The notes: generated from the letters alone by a model not told the origin. A stretch of DNA of 64,000 nucleotides from Hemileia vastatrix (GCA_030280995.1 JASXTE010000014.1:28986150-29050149); one strand, 5' to 3'; positions 47,558 to 58,711 are shown, counted from the first letter of the stretch. Numbers and translations are program-made.

Positions 47558-48474
47558 AATTTCTTTACTTAAATTTTTTTTTCTTTTTCTTTCTTTCTTT
47601 AAAATCTAAAACACCTCTTAAATTTCTTAGCCTTGTTTTCTTTTTTCTCTCTTCTTTTTCTTTCTTCTCCTTCTATAAATTTCCTCCAAAACCAACTAAA
47701 AATAAAATCAAAATTAAAATTAAATACAATAAAATAAAATAAAATAAAATCAAAATTAAAATTAAATAAAATAAAATTAAATTAAATTAAATAAAATAAA
47801 ATAAAATAAAATAAAATAAAATAAAATAGAATAAACATAAATAATAAAATAAAATAAAAAACTCATAAATCTCTCTAAATATTTTCATTTTTTTTCTTCT
47901 TCAATTCTTTAAATACATTCTTTTCTTAAATTTAAAATTCTCTTCAAAAATTTCTCTTTCAAAAAATTTATTCTCTCTTTTAAAGACTTTCTTTCCTTTG
48001 AATCATCAAATCCTGTATGGCACGACCATTTCCTCGAACTTAACTTCAACCCCTGAATCTCCCTATAATAATTCTTCAAAACAAATAAATCTTCTTTTCA
48101 AACTCTCTTAAATTCTACACTTTGTTTTTTTTTTAAAAATCCTCAATTTAACAAACTCATCTCAATCACAAAACCGTTTCTTTTTTCTCTCTCTTTTCTT
48201 ACGTAAAAATTTTCCTTTTAAAAACACTAAAACTTCCTTCAATTAAAACAACCTTTTTTCTTTCTTTAAAAATCTTCTTTCAAATTCTAAAATTTTTTAT
48301 TTAAAACTTCTTTTTTCTTTTTTTTTCTATTCTTTTTCTCTCTCTCAAATCTTGTAAAATTAACAACATTCACCTACAATAAAAAAAAATAATACTAATA
48401 ATAAAATAAAATAAAAATAAAATAAAACTAAAATACAATTTTTTTTTTCTACTTCTTTCCATCTCCTTTTAATT
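47558..48474. repeat. AAAAT-repeat and pyrimidine-rich spacer in G1
   Basis: Includes long ATAAA/ATAAAATAAA microsatellite runs (47700-47860, 48380-48430) and TTTCTTTCTTT tracts. It separates the convergent pol and antisense accessory genes and probably supplies both polyadenylation regions. Confidence 0.7.
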
Positions 48475-49426
48475 TCAAATTTTTTCTTTTAATTTTTCTC
48501 GAACCAATCTTTTCATTTTCTCCAAAACTACCCTTATCTCCTTCCTGCATTTATCAAATACCTCCTCCTCTCCTACCGGAACCACCTCTCCAATCTCCAA
48601 GAGCTCCTCCGCCACGTCGAAGGAAGCAGCCTCAATAATAGCGTTGACCTCCCCACATAGTTCTTCCGCGAACCTTACTCGTTGACCTTGACGAGGTTTC
48701 TTCGACCACACCTGGTCCAGGGTGTCTTCGGGCTCTTCAACTACTTCCGTGGCTGGAGGGTTTGCCTCAGTTGGTATAACCGGCGCAGGCTCCGCAATCT
48801 GCTCTTCCAGGTTATTCGATGTCTAAAACAAGACTCATCAGTAACTTCATCCTTGAAATAAAACAATTAAAACTTACCTCAAAGATGGTATCAGGCTCCA
48901 GAAATAACCTGGGCGCCACTTCGACTTCTACCTCTCTCTCTTCCTCATCGTCCTTGATGACCACCCGACGTTTCTTGGGTGCCCGCCCTGGAACAGGGAC
49001 TTCATCTTCATCCTCCTCCACCAATTCGTCGACCTCTTCCTTGACACCTCGCTTTGAACTTGTGGCCTGGGTTACCCAGGTTGAGATCTCGTTGTTCATC
49101 TCCTTATCATTTTCCCCCACCGATTGTTCATCTTCAATCGAGACATCCCAAATGTCTTCGACCAGCTCTTTGGTCTTCAGAACTACCCAAAATTTTGTTT
49201 TTGTAAATCGTTTTTTGATTTCCGCGTTCTTTGTCAACGCATCGCACGCCACTCGCCGCCAACGGCAAAACTCGCATTTCTGGCGAGGGCCTTGAGTCGC
49301 CGTACTTTCGACACAGAAATATTCCATGCTTTCACAAGCCGTGAAAGTCTGTGACAACTGTTGTGTGATTATTCCCCCATCCGCTTTAGGGTGTGGAGGC
49401 GTCGGTGTGGGGGTAGGGCAGTTCAT
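48475..49426 (-). CDS. Antisense accessory gene inside G1, two exons, nuclear-type Cys motif protein
   Basis: Transcribed against gag-pol. Exon 1 49426-48878 starts at ATG (MNCPTPTPTPP); a 55-bp intron (48823-48877, GTAAGT..TTTTAG) joins in phase 0 to exon 2 48822-48475, about 298 residues in all. A TATA box (TATAAAAA, 49516-49523) lies about 90 bp upstream of the ATG, a few bases from the 3' LTR. Features: CEFCRWRRVAC (CX2CX6C, half of a Zn2Cys6-like pattern), an acidic region (ELVEEDEDEVP), a nuclear-localisation-like APKKRRVVIKDDEEER, and a C-terminal region with QGQRVRFAEELCGEVN and a basic helix MKRLVREKLKEKI. Alternating acidic and basic stretches suggest DNA or chromatin binding. It has no internal stop although gag-pol has five. 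Base composition is richer in G and C than the surroundings. The family is not recognised; silencing suppression or transcription control are only guesses. Confidence 0.75.
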
Positions 49427-49514
49427 TATAAAATAATAATTGAGAGATGAGGGAAAAAGTATTAGACAAGGGAAATTAGTGTGGGAAGATGGTTCAAGCT
49501 CAACGGAGTTCGCG

Positions 49515-49530
49515 TTTTTTATACCCGGGC
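49515..49530 (-). promoter_or_regulatory. TATA box for the antisense gene in G1
   Basis: The minus strand reads CCCGGGTATAAAAAACG immediately inside the 3' LTR. It is well placed to start a transcript running into the ATG at 49426 and away from the LTR. Typical polypurine tract sequence is not directly at the LTR edge; a purine-rich run lies at 49441-49487. Confidence 0.6.
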
Positions 49531-49533
49531 ATC

Positions 49534-50310
49534 TGTCATGCGCCACGTGACACTCGAAGCGAAATTAACTCAACAAATCAATAATATCGAGTCCTAAATC
49601 TACACTCGAAGGGCAGAAAGCAATTCTCCATAGCAACTGCAATTTTTCATTTGTGTACTGCTATTTAACTGCACTAGCCTAAACTCTAAATCTAAATTAG
49701 TCAATCTCCCAATAGGGTACCTTAGTCCTTTTCAATAAGCAACGCACAGCACTAGGATCAACGAAATAGTATAGTAGTAGTTTTTTTTCATTAAAGTTTT
49801 GTTAATTAATTAAAAAGGGACAAAATGAGCATGAACGGATATTTAGTAGAGAGGGTCTAAGTGTATGTTAGTAATGGTCAATGGAACGGGAATGCTGTGA
49901 TGGAAGGGAGGTCAATGGGAGGAGGAAAAAAGGATATAAAAGGAGTTGGGTATTTGGTTCGATATTCCTTAGAATTAAATTATAATATCGTATTTACATT
50001 AATAGTGGTAAATCCTTAAAAGTTAAATCATTGTTATTGTATCTTTCTTTTACCTTCTCAATATTCATTTCTAAATCCTAAATCTTTGATTATTGAGTTT
50101 CCAACCCTTCGTGAGATTTTAAGAATTAATATTACCTTGAAACTAGTTTATAATTCTTCTCGAATAGAACCTCGAACCTATAGCTATTACTTTGAGTGAC
50201 CTTCAAATCATTTCCTCGAATCATTCCTCTGTGCTTCGAAGAAGTTTGTAAAATCCCTCATCTCACTTACAGAAACATCCTCGACCTTGTGTGTAGGTCG
50301 TCCGGTGACA
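49534..50310 (+). repeat. 3' LTR of G1
   Basis: 777 bp from TGTCATGCGCC to CCGGTGACA. It aligns end to end with the 5' LTR; several differences fall at CpG sites (for example GCGACGCACAGCG against GCAACGCACAGCA). Confidence 0.9.
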
Positions 50311-50315
50311 CCATC

Positions 50316-53300
50316 TTTGGATCAATTTCTCTCAAGATTCTGTTACTTTCATAAGAAAAACAATGAGTTTTCAACCGAGAAGGATACATATCTAGTATTT
50401 TGGCTGGTCTTCTAGAAGACGGAGAAGAGGAGAGGAAAAATAAAGAAGAAGAGGAGGAATAATCTGGAGAAGATAATAAAAAATAAAGAAATGAAAATAA
50501 AAATTATAATTGTTCTGAGAGGGAGAGACAACAAAGTTCCTTTGGACTTGGTACAATAGTGGCAGGTATTAAATTATAAGATATTTATATAAGTAAGTAT
50601 TATTTTCAATGCGTGGCAAACACCAATATTATTATTAGACCTATTGAAACCGTAAAATATTTATTTACTTTTAAATTTAGATTTTATTAGGCTAATAAAA
50701 AATAAAATAAATGTAATAGAATTAAAATTGTATTAAGCTGAGTGTATATAATAAGTGATGGGTTATAGGGGATTACCCAAGGCCCTTTTATAGACCAAGG
50801 GACCCCTGAAGCGCCACAAATCAATAAGTATAAAATAGAAATAATCTAAAACAAAATATAACAGAGTAGAAATGAAACATGACTATTAAGAGAAAAAGAT
50901 GAAACAATTAACTAAAACCCGTGAGTAATTAACCATTTTCCCACCATAGCTTCCCAAAACACTTAATTAAAATAATTATTAACCAAGTAAGTCTGAACCA
51001 TGAGAAAAATGAGTAAAATGATTCAAAACAGACATTATAGTGACATGTAAAGTATTTAAGTAAAAAAAATAAAATTATTTTCACGCCAAAATTCATGTTA
51101 TAAATTTAATTCAGTTTAAAGCAATTTTAATTAATTTTTTTTAACTGTGTAATTAATTAAATAATTAGTTTAAGTGAAACATATAATTAATTTAATGATA
51201 TTTGTAATTTAAAGTGGGGATTTTAATACTATTTTATTAAATAATAATTATAATCTATTTAATAATATTTTTCTGACACAATTAAGGGTCAAAAGAAGCG
51301 CCCAATATTTTTTTTAATAATATATGAAGTTTTATTTAATATATAAATTTAAATAATTAATTTAATTACATTAAAAGTCAATTTTACATATATAATTATA
51401 ATATATGTTTGTAATTAATTAATTATAAATTTATAATTATTAAATACATAAAAATGCGCCATTATTTGTAGAATATAAAATATATTATGCTTAATTTAAA
51501 TGTAAAAAAATTTATATAACAATAAAATTAATATAACACTTATATTTAGTAAGATACTTATATAATTTTATTATGCAATAAAATATTAATTTATATACAT
51601 AAAATACAATTCTTATGCCCTCTTTCAGGTCCAATAAATTAACATATCTTTTGCTTGGCTCCTTGTATAGCCTGGCTGACAAGTATTCTCATACAGTCTT
51701 TGCTGAGCCAACCTGAATTTTGAACCACCAAACGGATTCTCAATCAAGGATTTTAAATCATTCCATGTATAATGGCTGTTATCCAATAGAACAGATTCAT
51801 ACCACATCAAGGCTACATTTGAAAAAAAGAAATTAGCTTAGAACCAATTTCCTCATCAGGTAGTTTATAAGATCTCTTTAAATGATCAATTCTTTGGATA
51901 AAGTGTTGCCAATCAGATGAAGAATCACCATCAAAGGTAGGATATTGGTCCAATTTAGGCCAATTTTTCTGACTACTGGGATGGTCCATCTTTTGGTTTG
52001 AATTATTTATAATTAATTATTCCTGAAGTTTAGCCAGGTGTTCAGAAATTTCATTATTTACAGAAACAGCTGGTAAATGACCATCACAAGATTTTTTGCT
52101 AGTAGCAAAAGACTTTACAGACTAATTGTCAGTTTTTTTAATGGCTGAAATATGAAAAAAGAAAAGAGGAGCTCTGTTCAGGTTCTTTTCCCTTATTTTT
52201 ATGCAGCTTATGGGTGGCATTCATATTTATACCATAATTATTGATGGTTAAGGTTGAAAATTTTTCCTGCAGGTCAGAAACATAGTTTCTTTTCCTTTGA
52301 ATTTCAGACATCTGTTCATTTACTTTTGCAAGGGATAAAACATTTCTGTCCTCAGAAACTGTGTGTTTGGCACTTAGTGCATGAGAATCATACTTTAGCT
52401 TTTAAAACTCATATTGTAGAGATTTAATTTCACCTTTTAATGAATAATTTTCTTCAATAAGGGGTTTCAGTTCTCTCAAGGTTTTATGCAGATTGATATT
52501 CTTATCTGAGATAGATCTATGGTCACTCCTTATTTGTTTTTGTTGGCTAAGAACAATATTCAAGGATTCTTAGATTTTAAAATAAGCTGTATCTTGTACA
52601 GCAGAACTTACTTTACAATGAAAGTGCAAATTATTTAATCTATCACTCTCATGGATTAACACATCTCTCAAATGTTTGTCTTTCACAACATTAAAATCAA
52701 GGGTATCTTTCAATATTTCTTCAGAAGTTTTCTCAATTAAATATAGAATTCAGGGTAAACAGAATCATTCTTAATTGCAAGAAATGGATTAATTAAAGAA
52801 GTAGAAGTCAAATGTAAAGGTTCATCAAACGATAATTTTCTAATTACATCATTGGGGCTACTCATTAAAGGAAGTTCTCTTTTTAAGGGTTTGACTGTTC
52901 TTTCACCAGGAACCACAATATAACCTGAAGAAGATTTGTTATTATACATACCAACATGTTTATCAAACAAATTATTTACCATGGCAAGGGAGGAAACTTC
53001 CCCTGTGCCTTCTTTCTTCTGCCTCCCTGATAAGAATGGGGCTGAGGAGATGGATGTCCTGGATGGGCCAGGGTGTTGAGCTTTTGGTTGCTGAACATTC
53101 TGTTGGTAATAGCTCATCAAGTAATCCAATTTCCACTGCTTCACCTGCAGAGTGCTTTGATTTTGCGTGAAGGAGCTGGGACCTGATTGGTCTGAGGTTG
53201 AGGCTGAGGCTGGGAGGCTGGGAAATGGGGAGGTTGAGCCTGTTTAGGATATATAACTCCTGCATCTGCTGCCAGAGTGTGTCTACTTTTGCTTTGTACT

Positions 53301-53608
53301 TCATACTTTCTGCTTTCAGTTATTCAATGTGACTGGACAGGTTGTTTACTTGTTTAGTCAGTGGCATCTTTTTTATTTTTTTACCTTTGAGTTGATTTTC
53401 CTCATTTATTAGAGGTTTTAATTCTTTCAGAGGTGTTTGGCGAGTGGGGTTTTCCAGTTCTCCTGCCATTTCCAGGTCCTGAAGGTTTTTTGTCAGCTGA
53501 AAATTTTTTGCAAGTTAATTTAGAAGAAACTACAGATTCAGTGTCAACATCCACTTCAATCTTATCCACATGTAAGTTATCCGTGCTGTTAGCCAAACTA
53601 CTGGACAT
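50316..53608 (-). pseudogene. gag: G2 gag, 5' portion, interrupted by a solo LTR
   Basis: Starts at MSSSLANSTDN (53608). Blocks follow in shifting frames: MKYKAKVDTLWQQMQELY (53304), YIVVPGERTVKPLKREL (about 52900), and QQRLYEN near 51700, where a solo LTR of the same family intervenes. The frame resumes at about 50390 (SYESNRILREIDPK) and reads into MDYDIWRDK at 41871 once G1 is skipped. Charged coiled-coil-like sequence fills 52000-52700 but is broken by stops. Start and flanks are clear; the exact frame history is not. Confidence 0.6.
50399..51681 (-). mobile_element. Solo LTR of the G2 family inserted in G2 gag
   Basis: Related along its length to the two G2 LTRs (shared GCCTGGCTGACA edge, GAAGCGCCACAA block) but more divergent from them than they are from each other. 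AGTAT is duplicated at 50394-50398 and 51682-51686, showing a separate insertion into the gag of a relative of its own family. Confidence 0.8.
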
Positions 53609-54289
53609 TTAAACTGTGAAAAAAGAATCAAAATTATTTTAATGATTCAAATTGTTAATTTCAAAATAAAATATAAATTATTGAATTTTTAACAAAACAA
53701 TTTTTTTTTAAAAATTTTAATCAAAAATCAATTAATTAACAAAAAAAATGTAATACAAATAAATATAATTACAATTATTTTTATTAAGAAATAAAAATAA
53801 CTAAAATGGGACCAGCCAACAAAGGTTTATAAGTCAACCAAAATTAATATATTGGCAATTTTGAGACTAAGTACTGAGTGCTATTATGGTCAACCAACAA
53901 AAAAAAATAATAATAAAATGAATTTATTAATTTATTAAAATTTAATTGTCTTCTAGGACTAAGAGTTTTACTCTATGATGGTCAACTAGGAAAAAAAATT
54001 AAAAAATAATGAACACTTACACTCAGTGAATCAGCAATTAAGCCACAAACACTGTTATTGCAGTAAAAATATAATAATATGAGTGAGAGGTGAAAAGGTT
54101 AACTTACTATAGTGATCGTAAAATCACTTCAAAATAATATATGATTTAATTTAATATAAACCTAAATGATTGAACCCAAGTTCAAAACACAGTTACGGCA
54201 AAAGTTTACTTTTTGGTTGGGTTGTCCATGTGCTATGTCGTTTGTTGCAAGTATCATAGTTGTTGTCATCATTTGAAAAGGCTCCCAAT
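53609..54289. other. G2 leader between 5' LTR and gag
   Basis: AT-rich leader of the minus-strand element. On the minus strand it starts ATTGGGAGCC next to the LTR, a candidate primer-binding region similar to TTGGGAGCC at 9130. No gene. Confidence 0.5.
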
Positions 54290-55576
54290 TATTGGCTGGT
54301 TGTCGAGAAGAAAGATAAGAAGATGGGAAGATGGAGAGGAGGAAAAGGGAATATAAATAAAAGGGTTGATAAGAGGTAAAAGTAATAAATTAATGAAATG
54401 ATTTAGGTATTTTTAAAAGGAATCAAGAAATATTTTTTGAGCCTTTACACAACAGTGAGGGTTTATTTAATAATAATATATTTATTTTAGTAAGGATTTA
54501 TCTTCAATGTGCAGAAAACACTTATAATTACTATTAGACTTAGAGCAACCGTAGAATATTTATTTACTTTTAAAAATTCTAATAAAAATAAAATAATAAC
54601 TTAATATAATTAAAAATATATTTTAGTTGAATGGTTAATAAGTGATAGAGCTACAAGGGGCTTCCCAAGGCCCTTATATAGGCAAGGGGCCCTCTGAAGC
54701 GCCACAAGAAATTATATTCTATAAAAAATAAGATAAGAAATAATTAATAGTTAAAATTAAGTGTACCAAATCTGTAAGGGAAAAATATAAAACAATTAAT
54801 TAAAAAATAATTAAGAGCCCAAAAAATCCATCAATTTAACCCCAAAAAAATCTTTAAAATAAGTGAGTTATTAAATAAGATTGAAACACCTGAAGTATTA
54901 GCTAATTCAATTTATAACACGTTTGATAATAGCCCATTTTAAGTGAAACATAAAAATTCAACTATTTTAATATAATAATTAGTGTAATCAATTAATTAAG
55001 TCTGGGACATAAGATATTAATTAATATAACCCATTTTATTAGTGTAAGAATTAAATTAGGTTAAAACAATTTATTAATTTAATATTATTACTAAATTTTA
55101 GAATACAACATTAGTAATTAATTAAATAAAATGTTTTAACTAATTTAATACCTTAATGAAAGAATTATAATTCAAAAAAGCGCTCAATATTCATAATTCA
55201 TATGATATAAAAGTTTTATTTTAATACTTTAATTTTATTTATTTATTTAATTATATTATAAGTTAATATTTTGATTTTTTAACTATAATATAATTAATAA
55301 ATTAATTAATAATTTATAATTATTAAATACATGAAAAGTTCACCAACATTTTATAAAATATAAAGTATTTTATGAGTTTTAATTGTATCTATAATTTATT
55401 TAGTAATATATTTAATATAAACCTTATTTTAGTTATATTATAATACAATTGCTATATTATTTTATTTTGCAATATAATATTAATTTATATACATAAAATG
55501 CATCATTTTTTGCCCTCATTAAGCTCCAATAGATTAACATAAAGTTTAATGGGCTCCTGGTATAGTCTGGCTGACA
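54290..55576 (-). repeat. 5' LTR of G2
   Basis: Starts on the minus strand TGTCAGCCAGACTATACC at 55576. Very similar to 35284-36550 over its length. CCAAT follows at 55577. Confidence 0.85.
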
Positions 55577-55581
55577 CCAAT

Positions 55582-55810
55582 TATCCTATACCACCACCTT
55601 CAAGTACATATAAATACCTCACCAGATCCCCTACTTGATCCCCAGAACTTGGTCCTGCTTCTTCTTCTTTATCATCAGCTCCATCCAGAAGATCCTGCTA
55701 CTCAGTCCCCAGAACACTCTCCAAAAGACCTACTTTATCCTCTCAATAAACAGAATTTATCTCTGCAAATTCAGCTTAATCAGCTTCAAAATAAGCTCCC
55801 AGGCTACTAG
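55582..55810 (+). pseudogene. Cys-rich ORF, 3' part, separated by G2
   Basis: Continuation in frame of the ORF at 35090-35283 (see that entry), ending at TAG 55808-55810. Leu/Gln-rich and probably helical at its end. Confidence 0.5.
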
Positions 55811-56934
55811 ACTGTGTGCAGGAGGCCTACCTGCTTTGCTATGAAGCAAAAATCAGGCTCAAAACCTCCAAATTCAGCCAGAAAACAGCTAAATTACACA
55901 ACAAACACCAACAAATCCACACAACCACCTCTCAGTGCTCCCAGAGCAATGCGCTCAAACTTTCCTTTGTCAAAAAATTCTAAAAACTCCAAAAATTCTA
56001 GAAGACCTGCCAGAGGACTCCAAGAGGACACCAGAGCACCAAAAACTGCTCCCAGGAAAAAATCTCCCTCTCAAACAAGAAAAATTAACTACACCTCTCT
56101 TCTACCAGCCAATTATTAAACTGAAGGTTCAATTCCTTCCATAACTTCATCCAGAAGATCTCAATCAGCTTCCAGGTCACCTTCTCCTGCTCCATCCTAC
56201 AATAACCCTGGTACTCCATCACCAGTACCCAGCCAAACTGAACCAAGCAACAATATCAACAACAAAAACCACAGCCCTGCTGCTCCAGCTAGGCCATAGG
56301 AGCTTCCTCATCCTAGCTCATATTCTCAACACCATTTAGATGATGACCACTAAAATCCATATCTCCACATGGTTGATCCTCCTAAAACCTCTATTCAAAA
56401 CCCTTCAACAGTCCAAATTATGGCCGCCTACAAATTTGATTAGCTTCCAATCAGTAAGTACCAAGTTAATTAATCCAATTTCTTCAACAGAAAAAAATCA
56501 CTGATCCAATTCTTCTGTTTAGTTGGCACCTCACCTCCTGAAACTACTATTGGGATTGGCCAACCTCTGGAATCAACATTGACACTGGATTACTCCAATA
56601 TGAAGCAACACCTAAGAATGATGTGTTCAAACATGCTTAAGGCCATTTCTCTTCATGGGCCATTGAATGAATTTGAGGAGAACCTGTGAAAATAACTTTT
56701 TGATGACCACTGGAAGATGTCTAGGATAATTAAGCACAACTTCCAACACTCCATCCCAGAATCTTCTACTTCTACCAAAAAATTTCCTTAAAATCCAGTT
56801 CCTGACCATTACAATCCCTACACTCTCTCAAGCCGACTACACCACAAGGAACACAGTTCTTCCCCCCAATCCCAACAAGAAACAAAAACACAAACATAAT
56901 CCAGACCAACCATCAGAGGCTTCTTTTTCCAGAA
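55811..56934 (+). pseudogene. Remnants of a basic, Ser/Pro-rich retroelement ORF
   Basis: 55814-56119 is open and highly basic (RAMRSNFPLSKNSKNSKNSR, KTAPRKKSPSQTRK). After a TAA the same frame gives SSRRSQSASRSPSPAPSYN and further scattered open stretches to about 56690 (PPETTIGIGQ, LNEFEENL). Stops are frequent. It looks like the disordered nucleic-acid-binding part of a gag or accessory protein from the element that G2 invaded. No RT or integrase motif was found nearby. Confidence 0.4.
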
Positions 56935-57436
56935 ATTAATTAAAAAAAAGAAATCAATAAATTAATAAATAGAGAGAACAATAATAAATAACAAATATAA
57001 AAAAATTTATTTTATTTTTATTTTTATCTTTATTTTTATTTTAATTTTAATTTTTTTATTTTATTTTATTTTATTTTTTTATTTTTAATTATTTTATTAT
57101 TCTTATTTTTTACAGATTGCTACTTAAAACTTCTATAATACTAAAAAATCTTGAAAAGAATTAAACAAAATTTCCCAAAAAATACAAGAGCTGAGAAATT
57201 AAAATGAAATGAGTAATAATAGGATGAAATAAAAAATAATTACAAATGGTATCCACCAGCCAATTGATGAGCTGATCCCCTGATACCTTAACCACATCCA
57301 AGTGCACTTTGATGTGGATACACCTTTAAATAAGTCTTAAATGAATTGTGATAAAGATAAATTAAGAATAATAATATAAATAAAAATAAAATGAAATGAA
57401 TATAAATTAAAGTAAATAATAAAAAAATGAGATAAT
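56935..57436. repeat. Low-complexity TTTTATTTTTATT tract and gene-free DNA
   Basis: A nearly pure A/T repeat of TTTTA units covers about 57000-57115, followed by unremarkable AT-rich sequence up to the CACTA-type end. No gene. Confidence 0.6.
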
Positions 57437-57751
57437 CACCACAGGAAATTTGGGGGGGGGTATTGCTAGAAATACCCCTTGTTTAAACTCCATTGAGCCA
57501 CAAGTCTATGCCTGAATTATGCACACATAATTACCATGGAGGAAATTGTTTGGCCTTACATTCAGTCAGAGATTTGTCACAAATTCAGCCCAAGATGAAC
57601 CTACATTGATCACCGTTTGATCTTGCATAATAATAATTTGATCATGAGTTGAACTCCCTTTGAGCTCACTTTTATCTGACATAAGCTTTTAAATATCCAA
57701 TATGTCAACTATTCACTTTTAAAATGATTTATAATGAAGTTCACATGGAAT
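57437..57751. mobile_element. Isolated left end of a CACTA-type element
   Basis: CACCACAGGAAATTTGGGG begins at 57437 after AAT, followed by a near-perfect 22-bp palindrome around TTGCTAGAAA (one mismatch). It is the mirror image of the end at 32275 and belongs to the same family. The Harbinger-like element begins 315 bp further in. No right end was found before the window closes. Confidence 0.65.
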
Positions 57752-58037
57752 AGGGGGTGTCAGTTCTGGCAAATCCGCACTTACAAATCCGCACTTAAAT
57801 AAGTGTGGATTTCCAAAACACACTAGCCCCAATACTGGTGGATTTCAAAATGAAATAAGTCACTTATTTCACTCAAATCCGCACTTTCTCAACCAAAAGT
57901 GCTGATTTCACCATCAAGTCCCATTTCACTGATTTGTCAGCATCATCCCATTCATACGCAGCACCCCGCAGAATAACACTTCATAACTCAAAACATCGTA
58001 CATCACTTACATCTTCATATCATATCATATAATAGTC

Positions 58038-58568
58038 ATGCCTTCCTCACTTTCAAATCGTGATAAATTACATAAAGCAATGACTTTCATGGCGCTTGAA
58101 CTGCTCTTGGACTCTGATTCCGATTCTGATCTAGAAGAAGATTTTGTCGTTTTATCAAAAATGGCCAGGAAACGTTACCTTCTTCCCAGAAAGCCTCAAG
58201 TACTTCATACCCCCAAGTACACCATCCAAACACTTCTTAACCTATCTACACCCAGTTTTAGACAGCTGTTCAGGACTTCTCAGGAATTTTTCCTTAAATT
58301 GCTTGAGCTTATTCAGGATCATCCCATATTTCACAATAATTCTCAAAAAGAACAACGACATCCTTCAATTCAATTGGCCATCACACTATGCCGTTTGGGT
58401 TCAAATGGTAATGGAGCCGCTTTGAAACGTTTAGAAAATGTCTTTGATTTAGGGTATGGTTCAGTTAACACTTATACCAAACGATGTATCACTGCCATCA
58501 ACTCCTTGGAATCATCCCCCTTTTCCCCCCTTTGGCTGCCTCATTCACCCCTCTTTGGCTCACTCTAA
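58038..58568 (+). pseudogene. Harbinger-type transposase, N-terminal fragment
   Basis: Starts MPSSLSNRDKL. The diagnostic block is QLAITLCRLGSNGNGAALKR followed by DLGYGSVNTYTKR, which I recognise as the helix-turn-helix-like region before the DDE domain of HARBI1/PIF transposases. The catalytic DDE domain that should begin about 30 residues later is absent: after AINSLES the sequence dissolves into a C-rich tract and the tandem repeat. The surviving part is about 160 residues of a usual 350-450. This copy cannot encode a working transposase. Confidence 0.75.
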
Positions 58569-58711
58569 CCTCCCTTTTCTCCCTCTTTGGTCTCATCTCT
58601 CCCTTTCTCCCCCTTCTTGGTCTCCTCATATCTTCCCCTCATTCCACTCTACCCCCCACCAAATCCCCCAAATCCTCCCTCCAAATCCCCACCAAACCCG
58701 CCTCTAACCCC
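58509..58711 (+). repeat. C-rich polypyrimidine tract
   Basis: A run of about 200 bp almost without G apart from CTTTGG words, with many CCCC blocks and CCTCTTTGG-type sub-repeats. Strong strand asymmetry gives G-quadruplex or triplex potential on the other strand. It lies where the transposase reading frame is lost. Confidence 0.7.

Larger units (their letters stand above)
41876..50310 (+). mobile_element. G1: 8.4-kb chromodomain Ty3/Gypsy element with an antisense gene
   Basis: LTRs at 41876-42651 and 49534-50310 differ at roughly 20 positions by eye, mostly C/T and G/A transitions. Each begins TGTCA and ends GGTGACA. CCATC is duplicated at 41871-41875 and 50311-50315. The target was the gag gene of G2, whose frame resumes on both sides. 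Internal order is gag, then protease-RT-RNase H-integrase-chromodomain on the plus strand, an AT/pyrimidine-rich spacer, and a two-exon gene on the minus strand next to the 3' LTR. gag and pol are interrupted by five in-frame stops but otherwise intact. Confidence 0.9.
35284..55576 (-). mobile_element. G2: minus-strand Ty3/Gypsy element with three nested insertions
   Basis: The bounding LTRs (35284-36550 and 54290-55576) are clearly the same sequence. CCAAT is duplicated outside them (35279-35283 and 55577-55581). Internal order on the minus strand is gag, protease, reverse transcriptase, RNase H, integrase. Three later insertions, each with its own 5-bp duplication, add about 10.9 kb: a solo LTR at 38933-40109, element G1 at 41876-50310 and a solo LTR at 50399-51681. 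Without them the element would be about 9.4 kb. The pol and gag frames contain multiple frameshifts and stops, so it is dead. Confidence 0.85.

Noticed and set aside
48819..49354. Plus-strand ORFs overlapping the antisense gene of G1
   Set aside because: Ser/Thr-rich complement of the acidic stretches; the minus-strand model has promoter, intron and motifs.
32276..57436. One giant CACTA element between the two ends
   Set aside because: The ends point outward, not inward, so the interval cannot be an element bounded by them.
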